DNA of 64,000 bases from Acetobacterium malicum subsp. dehalogenans DSM 11527 (GTDB lineage Bacteria > Bacillota > Clostridia > Eubacteriales > Eubacteriaceae): contig NZ_AXAC01000018.1 in the NCBI RefSeq assembly GCF_000472665.1, positions 1 through 64,000 of the forward strand. Reading direction: 5' to 3'. Below, piece by piece: positions 1 to 8,243 of this stretch. A program made the position numbers and the translations under genes. Numbering within the stretch: the first letter of the stretch is position 1; every line of letters starts with the position of its first letter. The notes under the pieces were generated by a model. The model was given only the letters and a program-made list of their open reading frames with translations. It ran no database searches and was not told the DNA's origin.

Positions 1-120
1 CTGCATCATTCCACAACGATCAATATCAAAGGCGACAGCTATCGGATCAGGGAAAAGAAAAAGGCTGGCTTCTATGATGTCAGCCTATATGAAAACGAAT
101 CGAACGATACTAATGGGTAA
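1..120 (+). CDS. istB: IstB-like ATPase of IS21 family, C-terminal fragment
   Basis: The window opens inside an open frame that ends with TAA at 118-120. The 39 visible residues contain the INIKGDSYRIREKKKAG stretch typical of the extreme C-terminus of IstB, the AAA+ helper ATPase of IS21-type transposons that works with the IstA transposase on target DNA. The ATPase core and istA would lie to the left and are not visible, so whether the gene is intact cannot be judged. Frame and family signature are seen; the function is from the family. Confidence 0.75.
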   Translation: MHHSTTINIKGDSYRIREKKKAGFYDVSLYENESNDTNG

Positions 121-162
121 TTATTACCGTTTATTTTGGGAAGTTTTAAAACGGTATTGACA
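1..162 (+). mobile_element. Right end of an IS21-family insertion sequence
   Basis: The istB tail is followed within about 40 bp by a terminal-repeat-like segment ending AAACGGTATTGACA at 162; the complement TGTCAATACCGTTT is the form commonly seen at IS21-type ends. A smaller internal inverted repeat (accgttt at 127-133, aaacggt at 149-155) is also present. The left end and any target duplication lie outside the window, so the exact boundary is inferred. Confidence 0.6.
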
Positions 163-248
163 ATATAAAGGCTTCGTTAAGATTCCTGGCTGGGTAATCG
201 TATCATAGGTGCAAAAATACTGGCAACACTAAATTCCGGATAAATAAA

Positions 249-288
249 AAAGCTCTGAACACCGTTTAACAGGGTGTTTCAGAGCTTT
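249..288 (-). terminator. Intrinsic terminator downstream of the HExxH gene
   Basis: Arms of about 15 bp (AAAGCTCTGAACACC at 249-263; GGTGTTTCAGAGCTTT at 273-288, one bulged T) enclose an 8-9 nt loop. Read on the minus strand the hairpin runs into a T-tract, so it should end the transcript of the gene at 380-1246. Confidence 0.75.
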
Positions 289-316
289 ATATTCTTATTT
301 GTCTAAGAACGCAAAA

Positions 317-377
317 AATAATACAATTTAGCGTTTATTGAATTACGCTAAATTGTATTATTACGCTAATTTGTATA
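317..377. repeat. Perfect 17-bp inverted repeat with an extra direct copy
   Basis: aataatacaatttagcg (317-333) and its exact complement (346-362) flank a 12-nt spacer. A further imperfect copy of the right arm, ttacgctaatttgtata, follows directly at 361-377. The very AT-rich arms with a GCG/CGC inner edge look more like a recombinase or protein binding site than a terminator. It lies between the 3' end of the HExxH gene and its terminator, next to the IS21 end. Confidence 0.6.
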
Positions 378-379
378 GG

Positions 380-1246
380 TTATCCCATATGAGAATTCCT
401 TAAAAAGTTATCATAACTTATATTAATAGTAGGATTAATTTTTTGGACACATTTAATTAATAATTTGAAGTCTTCTAAAAGAGTATGTGACAAAAACATA
501 TATTCCTCACATGTGGTTAGACAGAATTCTGATGCCTCTTTTAAATGATTAAAATAGGAAGACACGAATGCTAAATAATTTTCTTCTTTTATGGTTGGGA
601 AATCATTATTTACATATTTATGTGCAATAAAAGCTGTTCCTAAATCATAATAACTATCTGCATATTCATAGTATTTTTCTAGGGGAGCATTTGATATGTT
701 ATGTCTTTGTCCATACCAAGTAATTGTTTCCAATATGTTCTCTTCTGTTCCGCGTAAAAATCCTTTATCTTGTTTATAATTTTTATTTGAAATAGAATAT
801 GCATTATACTCATCAAGGAGCTTAAATGCCCATAATCCATAAGATAATTTGTTTTCATTAAACCATTCTTTTAATGTGTTCGGTAAGAGCAGTTGCGTTT
901 TAGCGTGTTCACATTCGTGCAGTACTGAGTTTTGAAAATATATCTTTTGAGCTTCGTCAATTGTATTTGCATTTAAATAATCAGCAATTCCAACGACAAT
1001 TGTTATAGGTTTCATATTAATATTACAATAGGCAGTTCTTATATTTGCTTCAGGATCGAGTTGAAATATCACCTGCTTTGGAGAAAAACTATACGTATTA
1101 AAAATATTTTCAGCTAGACTTTCTAACTGCTCACGAACCGAAAAACAAACAGACTTTTTCTTTTTGTGTTTTGAAAATAATGAAATAATAATATACCTCC
1201 AGATTTTAGATATTCTATTGAGAATTAAATTTTTGCATTTATTCAT
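380..1246 (-). CDS. HExxH zincin-like protein of unknown role
   Basis: A 288-aa product of unrecognised family. Residues 110-114 are HECEH, an HExxH zinc-binding signature, and a second acidic element LLDEYNAY (E146) lies about 32 residues later, the spacing of gluzincin-type metallopeptidases. A hydrophobic patch at about residues 16-25 followed by KHKKKK could be a membrane anchor or an overextended start. No good ribosome binding site supports the ATG at 1246, so an internal start is possible. It lies 228 nt downstream of the kinase/radical SAM/UDG cassette on the same strand and ahead of a terminator. Protease activity is inferred from the motif only. Confidence 0.6.
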   Translation of the reverse strand: MNKCKNLILNRISKIWRYIIISLFSKHKKKKSVCFSVREQLESLAENIFNTYSFSPKQVIFQLDPEANIRTAYCNINMKPITIVVGIADYLNANTIDEAQKIYFQNSVLHECEHAKTQLLLPNTLKEWFNENKLSYGLWAFKLLDEYNAYSISNKNYKQDKGFLRGTEENILETITWYGQRHNISNAPLEKYYEYADSYYDLGTAFIAHKYVNNDFPTIKEENYLAFVSSYFNHLKEASEFCLTTCEEYMFLSHTLLEDFKLLIKCVQKINPTINISYDNFLRNSHMG

Positions 1247-1474
1247 GTATAAAAGAATAGTATCAATAACAAAGCATCTGTAGAGCAGCAGTAACTACTT
1301 TAAATTCACCATTTTTGTTATCTAAAGACTAATTAAATGTGTTGCATTAAAATTGTTTTGATTGACACCTTATAGGTACTATATTTATGAATGCTAGAGC
1401 TTTATCTACCTCATAATCTTCTTTTGCTGCAAAAATTTCAAATAAAAAGAATTGTTCCTCGTCTGATCATAATA

Positions 1475-2026
1475 TCAAATCGTCGAAATAATAAGCTCTT
1501 TAACAGCATCAATGTATATCTCTTTATTCTTTCTTTTGTATATACTTATATAAGATGGATGATGAATTGGTAAAAAGCTGTAATCGCCGTGCTTATAAAG
1601 CTTATATTCATAGTCATTGAATTTATCAAATGTTACTTTTAAACTTTTTTCAACTGATTGGATTACATTATTGCCTAATAAAATAATAATTTTGGGATTC
1701 AGGAGCTCGATTTCTCTCTTAAGGTTTACAATGCAAAGATCCATTTCTTTTTTAGTCGGGTATCTTAGTTTGCCATTATTGCTTAATGGTAGACACTTAA
1801 CTACATTAGTTTTGTAGAACTTACACCCACATACCTCTGCTTCCATTTCACTAATAAGTTTTCCAGATCTAGTAGATGTTGATAAAGGGATTTCATCCAT
1901 GATGTTATCAACTTTTTTAGCAGAAAGGCCGACCCACATAACATCGCACTCCTCAACTTTATCTAATAACGGTCTTTGATTATTACACATGTTACACTTT
2001 TGGCAATTCATTATTTCCTTAATCAT
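1475..2026 (-). CDS. Fe-S uracil-DNA glycosylase superfamily protein, atypical motif A
   Basis: The 183-aa product has the layout of family 4 (SPO1-type) uracil-DNA glycosylases. Iron-sulfur cysteines are at C8/C11/C14 (CxxCxxC), C78 in TNVVKC and C97 in EMDLC. The LNPKIIILLG segment and a C-terminal HHPSY (motif 3 position) are present. The usual GEAPG motif that places the catalytic water is replaced by GLSAKK, so ordinary uracil excision is doubtful; a modified base, or binding without catalysis, is possible. The start overlaps the end of the radical SAM gene by 8 nt, with a strong AGGAGG site inside that gene. It is the third gene of a coupled operon. Confidence 0.75.
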   Translation of the reverse strand: MIKEIMNCQKCNMCNNQRPLLDKVEECDVMWVGLSAKKVDNIMDEIPLSTSTRSGKLISEMEAEVCGCKFYKTNVVKCLPLSNNGKLRYPTKKEMDLCIVNLKREIELLNPKIIILLGNNVIQSVEKSLKVTFDKFNDYEYKLYKHGDYSFLPIHHPSYISIYKRKNKEIYIDAVKELIISTI

Positions 2027-3353
2027 ATTGTCCTCCTAGCTTACTAGTTTTATAAATAAATTCATATAATACATTATCATCACATTCACTATAGTTTTTA
2101 GTTTGGATATTAAAATTGCCTCTATCAAGCAACGTAGAAAGCCTCTGGTTTTCTTGATATTTCAATTCAAATTGAGGTTCAACAAATTTATTAAATAATG
2201 CTGTTCCGTGATAGGGTCTAAACTGAAAAACACTTGTCCTAAAATTTCCATCCAAATTTAATGAATTTCTGTATATAGAAGTAGCAACTTCAAGGCTCAT
2301 TTCCATATCACACTGAGACTCTAATGGAAAGCCAAAGATAAAATATCCTTTGATATCAATTCCACATTTTAAAATTTTCTCTGAAGTATACTTTATCTCA
2401 TCTATAGTTCCTAATTTATTAATCATTTTCCTGATTTTATCAGAGCCTGATTCAATTCCTATAAATAATTCAATGCAGCCACTCTTTTTCATTTGAATGA
2501 GTAACTCTTCTGAGGCATTCTCAAATGTCTTTATATGTGCCATAGCTCTCCAGGATAAATTAAACATGCTGAATATTTCCGTAGCATCTCGTATCGAATT
2601 GGGACTTCTTAAAAACAAGTCATCTAATACTCTTATACATTGAACTGTTGGGTCTTCTGTAATTAGATCGCTGATTTCATTAGCTATTACGGCCTTTTCT
2701 TTTAATCTGATTTTGCTTTTTTCATTCAGACTTTTTGCCGCTCCACAAAAAGCACAATTATAAATGCAACCTCGTGATGTTATTATTGATTTTTCTTTCA
2801 AACCATAATAGTTTACCACAAAATATTCGTTAAGTAATTCTCTATTTAAAGGTAAAATATTAATATTTGATGGGAAATATTTTGATGCATTATCTACCTG
2901 GTATACTATACGAGTCTCACTTTGAAACAAAGGATCCTCAGAAACCATATCTTCAATGACATCACAAATGATCAAATCACCTTCCCCAATTATCACAATT
3001 AAATCATTATCAGTATGCCATTTAATTATATCTTTATAAATAAATTTCGAACACTGTCCACCAACAATTAATTTTGCATTTAATTTATATGATTCCAAAA
3101 TATTTTTAACAACTGGAATATTAACTGAGAAAATGTTAATACAAATGATATCAGGCTTAATATTATAAAGCTCTTGAATCACTTGAGAAACATTAAGACC
3201 TAATTGTATTGAATCAAGAATTATTACATCCCAATTTTTTTGTTGAATTTTTGTCGCCAAATAACCGAGTCCAAACGGTGGTAAATACTCATTACCCGCT
3301 ACCTCTGGCTCTAAACGGTTATAAATTGGCGAATTAATCAATACTACTTTCAT
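2019..3353 (-). CDS. B12-binding domain radical SAM enzyme
   Basis: The 444-aa protein has an N-terminal Rossmann-like cobalamin-binding region (about 1-140, with PPFGLGYLA at 25-33). The DS(I)QLG segment lacks the axial His of DxHxxG, as in many class B methylases. The radical SAM core follows with C196-x3-C200-x2-C203 for the 4Fe-4S cluster and IGIESGSD downstream. Such enzymes mostly methylate unactivated carbon, but the substrate is not evident. The chosen ATG overlaps the kinase stop as ATGA; the longer MGEYK start lacks support. Neighbours (dTMP-kinase-like, UDG-family) point to a nucleotide or nucleic acid substrate, which is inference. Confidence 0.85.
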   Translation of the reverse strand: MKVVLINSPIYNRLEPEVAGNEYLPPFGLGYLATKIQQKNWDVIILDSIQLGLNVSQVIQELYNIKPDIICINIFSVNIPVVKNILESYKLNAKLIVGGQCSKFIYKDIIKWHTDNDLIVIIGEGDLIICDVIEDMVSEDPLFQSETRIVYQVDNASKYFPSNINILPLNRELLNEYFVVNYYGLKEKSIITSRGCIYNCAFCGAAKSLNEKSKIRLKEKAVIANEISDLITEDPTVQCIRVLDDLFLRSPNSIRDATEIFSMFNLSWRAMAHIKTFENASEELLIQMKKSGCIELFIGIESGSDKIRKMINKLGTIDEIKYTSEKILKCGIDIKGYFIFGFPLESQCDMEMSLEVATSIYRNSLNLDGNFRTSVFQFRPYHGTALFNKFVEPQFELKYQENQRLSTLLDRGNFNIQTKNYSECDDNVLYEFIYKTSKLGGQYD

Positions 3354-3961
3354 TTTGTACTCTCCCAATCATTCAACGAATACGTCTTTAAGATGATATC
3401 CCCTAGCTTTTCTATAATCTTTGCTATGGGCTCTTCTGTATTTATATATTCTATTTTGTAACCGAGTTCCTCTAAATGATTACCCGCTTTAAATGATAAT
3501 TCGATTTCCCTTTTACTACTAAAATCTCTTTCGAATCTAGTCAAAGTTGATCTATCAGATAGCCTTTCATTGATTGTTTTTTCGTCCGCATAGACAATTA
3601 CTGATAAATCTGGCTTTAAAATCCCAGTATTTATCTTCATGACTTCATTCATACTCAAACCATCTAAAACCTGTAATATTAAAGAAGAAGCGATATATCT
3701 GTCACATAAAATAATGCCTCCCTTTTTAATGTATGGTAAAATCTCTGTTTTTATATGATTATGCCTATCTGCAGCAACCAAATTAGCTAGTATATATGAT
3801 GAATGATTTTCTTCAGACTCTCGTATGAACTTTCCAATTTCAGTCTCTGATGGCTCTTTTGTGATATAGATCTCCTTTTTTTTAGAGACCAAATATTTGG
3901 CAAGTTCATTAATGATTGTTGATTTACCAGATCCATTTGGTCCGTCAAAAGTGACAAACAT
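3350..3961 (-). CDS. Thymidylate-kinase-like P-loop nucleotide kinase
   Basis: A 203-aa kinase resembling dTMP kinase: P-loop GPNGSGKST at residues 7-15, ADRHNH at 64-69, the DRY motif at 87-89 and a lid-like RLSDRSTLTRFE region at 133-144. The start at 3961 is preceded by an AAGGGGGGAAT ribosome binding site; the longer frame to 4009 has none. The gene opens a three-gene operon with the radical SAM enzyme (ATGA overlap) and the UDG-family protein. Position in accessory DNA makes it an additional, specialised kinase rather than the housekeeping Tmk. The exact nucleotide is unknown. Confidence 0.8.
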   Translation of the reverse strand: MFVTFDGPNGSGKSTIINELAKYLVSKKKEIYITKEPSETEIGKFIRESEENHSSYILANLVAADRHNHIKTEILPYIKKGGIILCDRYIASSLILQVLDGLSMNEVMKINTGILKPDLSVIVYADEKTINERLSDRSTLTRFERDFSSKREIELSFKAGNHLEELGYKIEYINTEEPIAKIIEKLGDIILKTYSLNDWESTK

Positions 3962-4163
3962 ACTATTCCCCCCTTCAATAAAACCTCTTCGACATTGTTT
4001 TATACTCATTCTAGTTAAACAAAATTGTTATACCTATAAATTCTTTGATTTTCTATTTGAAGTTTTTCCTTTTTAATATCCCATATCTTGATTAAAAAAT
4101 CGGTATTCTATTCACATCTATACCTTACATTAAAACTTGAACAAAATTTACTGCTTGGCTAAA

Positions 4164-5141
4164 CTAATTAATCTGCTGACCTTCTGAATTCCAGTTGCCA
4201 TCCTTATTTTTTTCATATAATCTATAAGTTGTTCCTTGGATTTGAAAATAGTAATCCATTTGCCCACTCTTATAGTATTTCCTCGAATTATGGTTAACAC
4301 AATCTGAATACAATTGACATCTAATTGAACTTTTATTAAAGTCCGGATACTTTATAATTATTGAGTCAATAACTTCTTTCATAGTGAATTGACCATCACT
4401 ACTTTTTGAAAGAATTGTATCAACTGCATTCTTAACTACGGTCTTAATAGGTTCGTCACCATTCCAACGTACGCTGTTGCTTGAGCTATTTTTTTTTGAT
4501 TTTACCATTGAAGTTTTAGCTTCTTCTATTTCAGTACTGATATAATACTCGCCTGATTCATTGCTAAATACATCATATTTTAAGAAAGTGATATCTATAC
4601 CAAATTTGTTTAGGTAATAAATAATATCTTTTATTGTATTTGATATTTCTTCAGCAACAATAAATAATCGCAGCCGATTATTGAACGTAATTGAAATGCT
4701 TTCATCGACATCAGGATAAAATATTTTCTGGTGAATCTCTGATAATTCCATTCCTAAATATTCATTCTTTCTCTCGAAGTATTTCATTGTTATAATGTTT
4801 AATTGTTCATACGTCAGTTGCTCTGCCCACGCTGCATACTCCAAAATCTGTGCAATTACTTCTCTTGGCGCTTTTCCTTTCTTCAGTTCTACAATTACCA
4901 CATTTCCTTCAGCATCAATACCTATTAAATCCGGATACTTATATCGATCTTCATACACAGCAGTTACTTGTCTGCCAATCCAAATTATATTTAGATCCTC
5001 TTCATTATCTAAAAGGATATGCGGACTATTTTCTAACCAATTTTCAAAATCTCTCTCATAATCAACATCTTGTCGATCTGCCTTTTCTAATACGCCATCA
5101 GACAAATCATCTTTTTCATAGTTAAGCCTGTAAAGTGCCAT
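4164..5141 (-). CDS. NucS/DUF91-like PD-(D/E)XK nuclease with C-terminal extension
   Basis: The 325-aa protein has a nuclease core at about residues 30-115: D71 in PDLIGID, E85-L-K87 in VVIVELKK, and Q98 with EYAAW, fitting the PD-(D/E)XK/QxxxY pattern of the NucS/DUF91 group. The C-terminal part (about 225-315, KTVVKNAVDTILSKSS onward) resembles a small winged-helix or SAM-like DNA-binding module, but I do not recognise it. It lies 50 nt downstream of the 441-aa HTH gene, so it probably belongs to the same operon. Cleavage of foreign or damaged DNA is inferred. Confidence 0.7.
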   Translation of the reverse strand: MALYRLNYEKDDLSDGVLEKADRQDVDYERDFENWLENSPHILLDNEEDLNIIWIGRQVTAVYEDRYKYPDLIGIDAEGNVVIVELKKGKAPREVIAQILEYAAWAEQLTYEQLNIITMKYFERKNEYLGMELSEIHQKIFYPDVDESISITFNNRLRLFIVAEEISNTIKDIIYYLNKFGIDITFLKYDVFSNESGEYYISTEIEEAKTSMVKSKKNSSSNSVRWNGDEPIKTVVKNAVDTILSKSSDGQFTMKEVIDSIIIKYPDFNKSSIRCQLYSDCVNHNSRKYYKSGQMDYYFQIQGTTYRLYEKNKDGNWNSEGQQIN

Positions 5142-5191
5142 GTTTACTCCTTTTTACTCTAATTGAAGTGGTCAAGTAGTTTTCTGATATT

Positions 5192-6517
5192 CTATTTTTT
5201 AATTGCTTTCATTTCGTGAATGATATGACTCAATGGATTTAATTTATCAGCAGTCAATCTTACTAACTGAATATATTCTTCTATTAATTGAACAGTCTCA
5301 CTATCTTCAATCATTTCCAACTGAATTTCAAGATCATCAGCATATTTAAGCAGCTTCTCATGTTTGGACCAATTATCTGAATGTTCTTCAACGCTCTTAA
5401 CTAAAGCTTCTTTTCTCGCCTGTCTTATTTTTTCTTGCTTGACAAGGTTTTTTTCATATTCTTCATCTTGTAGTTCTTTTTGTAGCTGCGCATACTTTAC
5501 TGATTCTTTCTTACGATCTAGTTGGTAAAGAATTTCATTGTTGCAGCATTCTTCATAAACCTCAAGAATGATAGTCGAAATCTGTTTTTCTAAAGGATTT
5601 TCTTCAGAATCCACATATGAAAAAAAACGCTCCTGATTTTTTTGTGTATTATATCCGTATTGTGCGCCGAATAATTTCAAATCGAATGTAAGATTGCCAT
5701 CGAATACCGCTTCATATGATGGCCTTAAATCATGAATTTCTGTTTGGTCGGTCAAGCGTCGGCGCTTTATTTTACCCTCGTGCATTTCAAAAGTAACTTT
5801 AGTTTTTAATAGAGTTATGCTAATGTTGTCTTCTCTATCAGATTGATCTACTGTGAAATTTGCTTTTAGAATTCGGAATGATTTTATTATCGTGTCAATG
5901 ATTCTATACGAACGGCTTTGCAGCTTGTTGGAAACTTCAATCGGCAGTACCGGTTCATTGTTTCGATTTTTTATTTTTACATTTGATTTCTGGATCATAG
6001 TATAATCATCTCGAAAAGGATATTCTTTATCCCGCATATCACGGTATTCGAGTTCTAATTTGTGTTTAGAGATCAGATCATCATAGGTATTGATCCTGCC
6101 TGGAACAACTAACTTTTTACACCACTCAGAAAAAGTTTCGAGTGAGCCCGGGGTAAATAAATCAAATCCATGCATCGTTTCTAACTCTTCAATTGACAAA
6201 CCCTCTAGATCTAAAAGTTCAATCGATATTTTTTTGTCCTTTAAGGGAATTTCACCTGCATCATCAGTATTATCCTGACCATTTCTCAAAATTATTTCAA
6301 CATAAGGTGGAAGTGGAGGTCTTTCAGAAACAGGTTTTCCCGCTTTAACCTTTGCCCAGTAACCACTTGGTGGCAATGGAACGTTTAATGTCTTGCATCT
6401 TTTTCTTAAACCACTATCGGACATATCATATTTCTTTGCAACGGCTGTCATTGGCTCAGCCCAAACCTCCTCATACAGCGTTTTTCGCAGCTTCTTTATT
6501 TCCAGAGTTTCATTCAT
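5192..6517 (-). CDS. HTH-containing protein of unknown function
   Basis: The start at 6517 is set by GGAGGAAATAGT; the longer frame lacks a site. The 441-aa product opens with a helix-turn-helix-like segment (LYEEVWAEPMTAVAKKYDMS, then GLRKRCKTLNVPLPPSGYW) of a type seen in widely scattered hypothetical proteins. The rest is unrecognised; residues from about 335 to 390 are rich in E, K, Q and probably coiled coil. It overlaps the preceding gene by 8 nt and precedes the NucS-like nuclease, making a probable three-gene module. Confidence 0.6.
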   Translation of the reverse strand: MNETLEIKKLRKTLYEEVWAEPMTAVAKKYDMSDSGLRKRCKTLNVPLPPSGYWAKVKAGKPVSERPPLPPYVEIILRNGQDNTDDAGEIPLKDKKISIELLDLEGLSIEELETMHGFDLFTPGSLETFSEWCKKLVVPGRINTYDDLISKHKLELEYRDMRDKEYPFRDDYTMIQKSNVKIKNRNNEPVLPIEVSNKLQSRSYRIIDTIIKSFRILKANFTVDQSDREDNISITLLKTKVTFEMHEGKIKRRRLTDQTEIHDLRPSYEAVFDGNLTFDLKLFGAQYGYNTQKNQERFFSYVDSEENPLEKQISTIILEVYEECCNNEILYQLDRKKESVKYAQLQKELQDEEYEKNLVKQEKIRQARKEALVKSVEEHSDNWSKHEKLLKYADDLEIQLEMIEDSETVQLIEEYIQLVRLTADKLNPLSHIIHEMKAIKK

Positions 6518-8180
6518 TACTATTTCCTCCAGAACAAAACCCAAAACCACTACGTAGGAGATTGTCTACCAGTACTTCCAGTTCATCATCGTTAGCTATA
6601 TTCTTAGGTATCAAGTATCGTCGTTGATTATCATTAAACGTTACGCTGAGCATTGAGTAAAAGTCATCATATATTGGATATCTATACTTATTTAAATAAA
6701 ACACATCAGTCCCATCACTCATCGTTTTAGATTTTGGCCAATTACGGGTTTTTGGTGTAACATTTGTAATATTCAGACACACAATGGAGTTCTTGTACTC
6801 TATCAATGCCCCGAATATCTCACTTTGATTATAGTTAGTATCCCTTTTGCTTGCAAATAAAAGTGGAAAATCAATTGAAAACTGCAACCGAATTTTCCTT
6901 TGACGCAATTGGTCTTTTAATTTTATGATATCCTCTATTGTGCTGATATAACTTACTGGCTTTGTTCTCTGGTTTCCTGAGCCGTTTACAATTGCAATTT
7001 TCATATGTGAATACTTCTTCATTTTCTTTTCAAGTAACGAGCAACATGAAAAGAAAATTTCTTCATCAAATGATGCTGTTTTTAATGGTGACGTAAACTC
7101 GAGAATTTTTGGCGGTCCATGGTTTATAATTGAAGTATCAATTTTTTCAATAAGCGTAGTCATTTCCTTGATGTTTTGCCACACAGTGGAATTTTCCTGC
7201 GTAGAATTTACTCTCAAAATGTATTCTTCTTTTGGGGGATTTTTCAAAACGCCGTCTGTTGTTATAATGTGTTCGGTTGAACATACGATATCCTCTGGAT
7301 AATTTAGATTATTACTCGACACAGGCAGGAGGGCATTTACATTTTTTACAATACTCACTCTGCCTCGAGCGACACAAAGATTTACGTATTCAGGCCAGTA
7401 ATCATCATCATATACTTCGTTAAATAGCCACTCATGCATAACCAACATTTCAAGCTCACCACGTTTATTTTCCAGAAAAGGTCTAAATTTATTTTCATCA
7501 TAGATTCGTTCAATATCAAATGGGTTGTCATTATATCTATGATTATAATTATTAATTCGATATAACCTTCCCCTAAAATCGTCGCATTCAAGCTTTACAT
7601 AGTTTTCATAATATTCAAAAGCTTGATTAGAAGCAAATCTATACAAATTCACACCATATTTTTGATATGTTTCCCTAATCCAGGAAACAAGGTTGTTATC
7701 GAGATGCACTAATTCAGAAATACACGGCGGCTCTGAAGAATACTTTTTTATCTCTCTCATTAATATTGAAATTTCATTGACATACTCATTCAAATTAACA
7801 TTTTTTAATTTATATTTTTCACAAAATGATTCTGATAAAATATTAAAATCTTGCTCTGAATAATAAAAATTGAAATAAGGATCATTACATAACCAATTAT
7901 CAACTGCCCTATTTATTCTGAATTTATGCTTTAAATAAAAATCTACGATAAATTCTACACTCTTTGGGTATTTATCTTCTGTTTCTTTTACTATTTTATC
8001 TACGATCTGTTTTTGCTTTATCTCCTGGGCGTCACATGTCTCAAGTGTCAAATATTCATTAAAATAAGACATTACGTATTTCATAATCGCTGACATGTTT
8101 TCGGATTGTTTTGTATAATCAAATTCATTAATTTTGTTGGTCCTTTTTAATTTACCAATGTATTCCTCGATAGTTAACAT
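6510..8180 (-). CDS. Unknown 556-aa accessory protein
   Basis: No family is recognised. The product is soluble, rich in Y, N, D and E, with no clear P-loop, zinc or nuclease motif. The ATG at 8180 has an AGGAGGTG site; a GTG at 8189 would overlap that site. The stop overlaps the start of the HTH gene by 8 nt (ATGAATGA), indicating coupled translation. Together with the HTH protein and the DUF91-like nuclease it looks like one operon inserted between other defence genes. AT-rich codon use matches its neighbours, not the core genes to the right. Confidence 0.55.
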   Translation of the reverse strand: MLTIEEYIGKLKRTNKINEFDYTKQSENMSAIMKYVMSYFNEYLTLETCDAQEIKQKQIVDKIVKETEDKYPKSVEFIVDFYLKHKFRINRAVDNWLCNDPYFNFYYSEQDFNILSESFCEKYKLKNVNLNEYVNEISILMREIKKYSSEPPCISELVHLDNNLVSWIRETYQKYGVNLYRFASNQAFEYYENYVKLECDDFRGRLYRINNYNHRYNDNPFDIERIYDENKFRPFLENKRGELEMLVMHEWLFNEVYDDDYWPEYVNLCVARGRVSIVKNVNALLPVSSNNLNYPEDIVCSTEHIITTDGVLKNPPKEEYILRVNSTQENSTVWQNIKEMTTLIEKIDTSIINHGPPKILEFTSPLKTASFDEEIFFSCCSLLEKKMKKYSHMKIAIVNGSGNQRTKPVSYISTIEDIIKLKDQLRQRKIRLQFSIDFPLLFASKRDTNYNQSEIFGALIEYKNSIVCLNITNVTPKTRNWPKSKTMSDGTDVFYLNKYRYPIYDDFYSMLSVTFNDNQRRYLIPKNIANDDELEVLVDNLLRSGFGFCSGGNSNE

Positions 8181-8243
8181 TACAGACACCTCCTGAAAAA
8201 TAAATCCTACAAATCAATTAGTCATTAGCCTAAATAAATTCAG

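Noticed and set aside
1391-1573. Plus-strand open frame of 60 codons
   Set aside because: No ribosome binding site, hydrophobic low-complexity product, and overlap with the UDG-family gene on the other strand.
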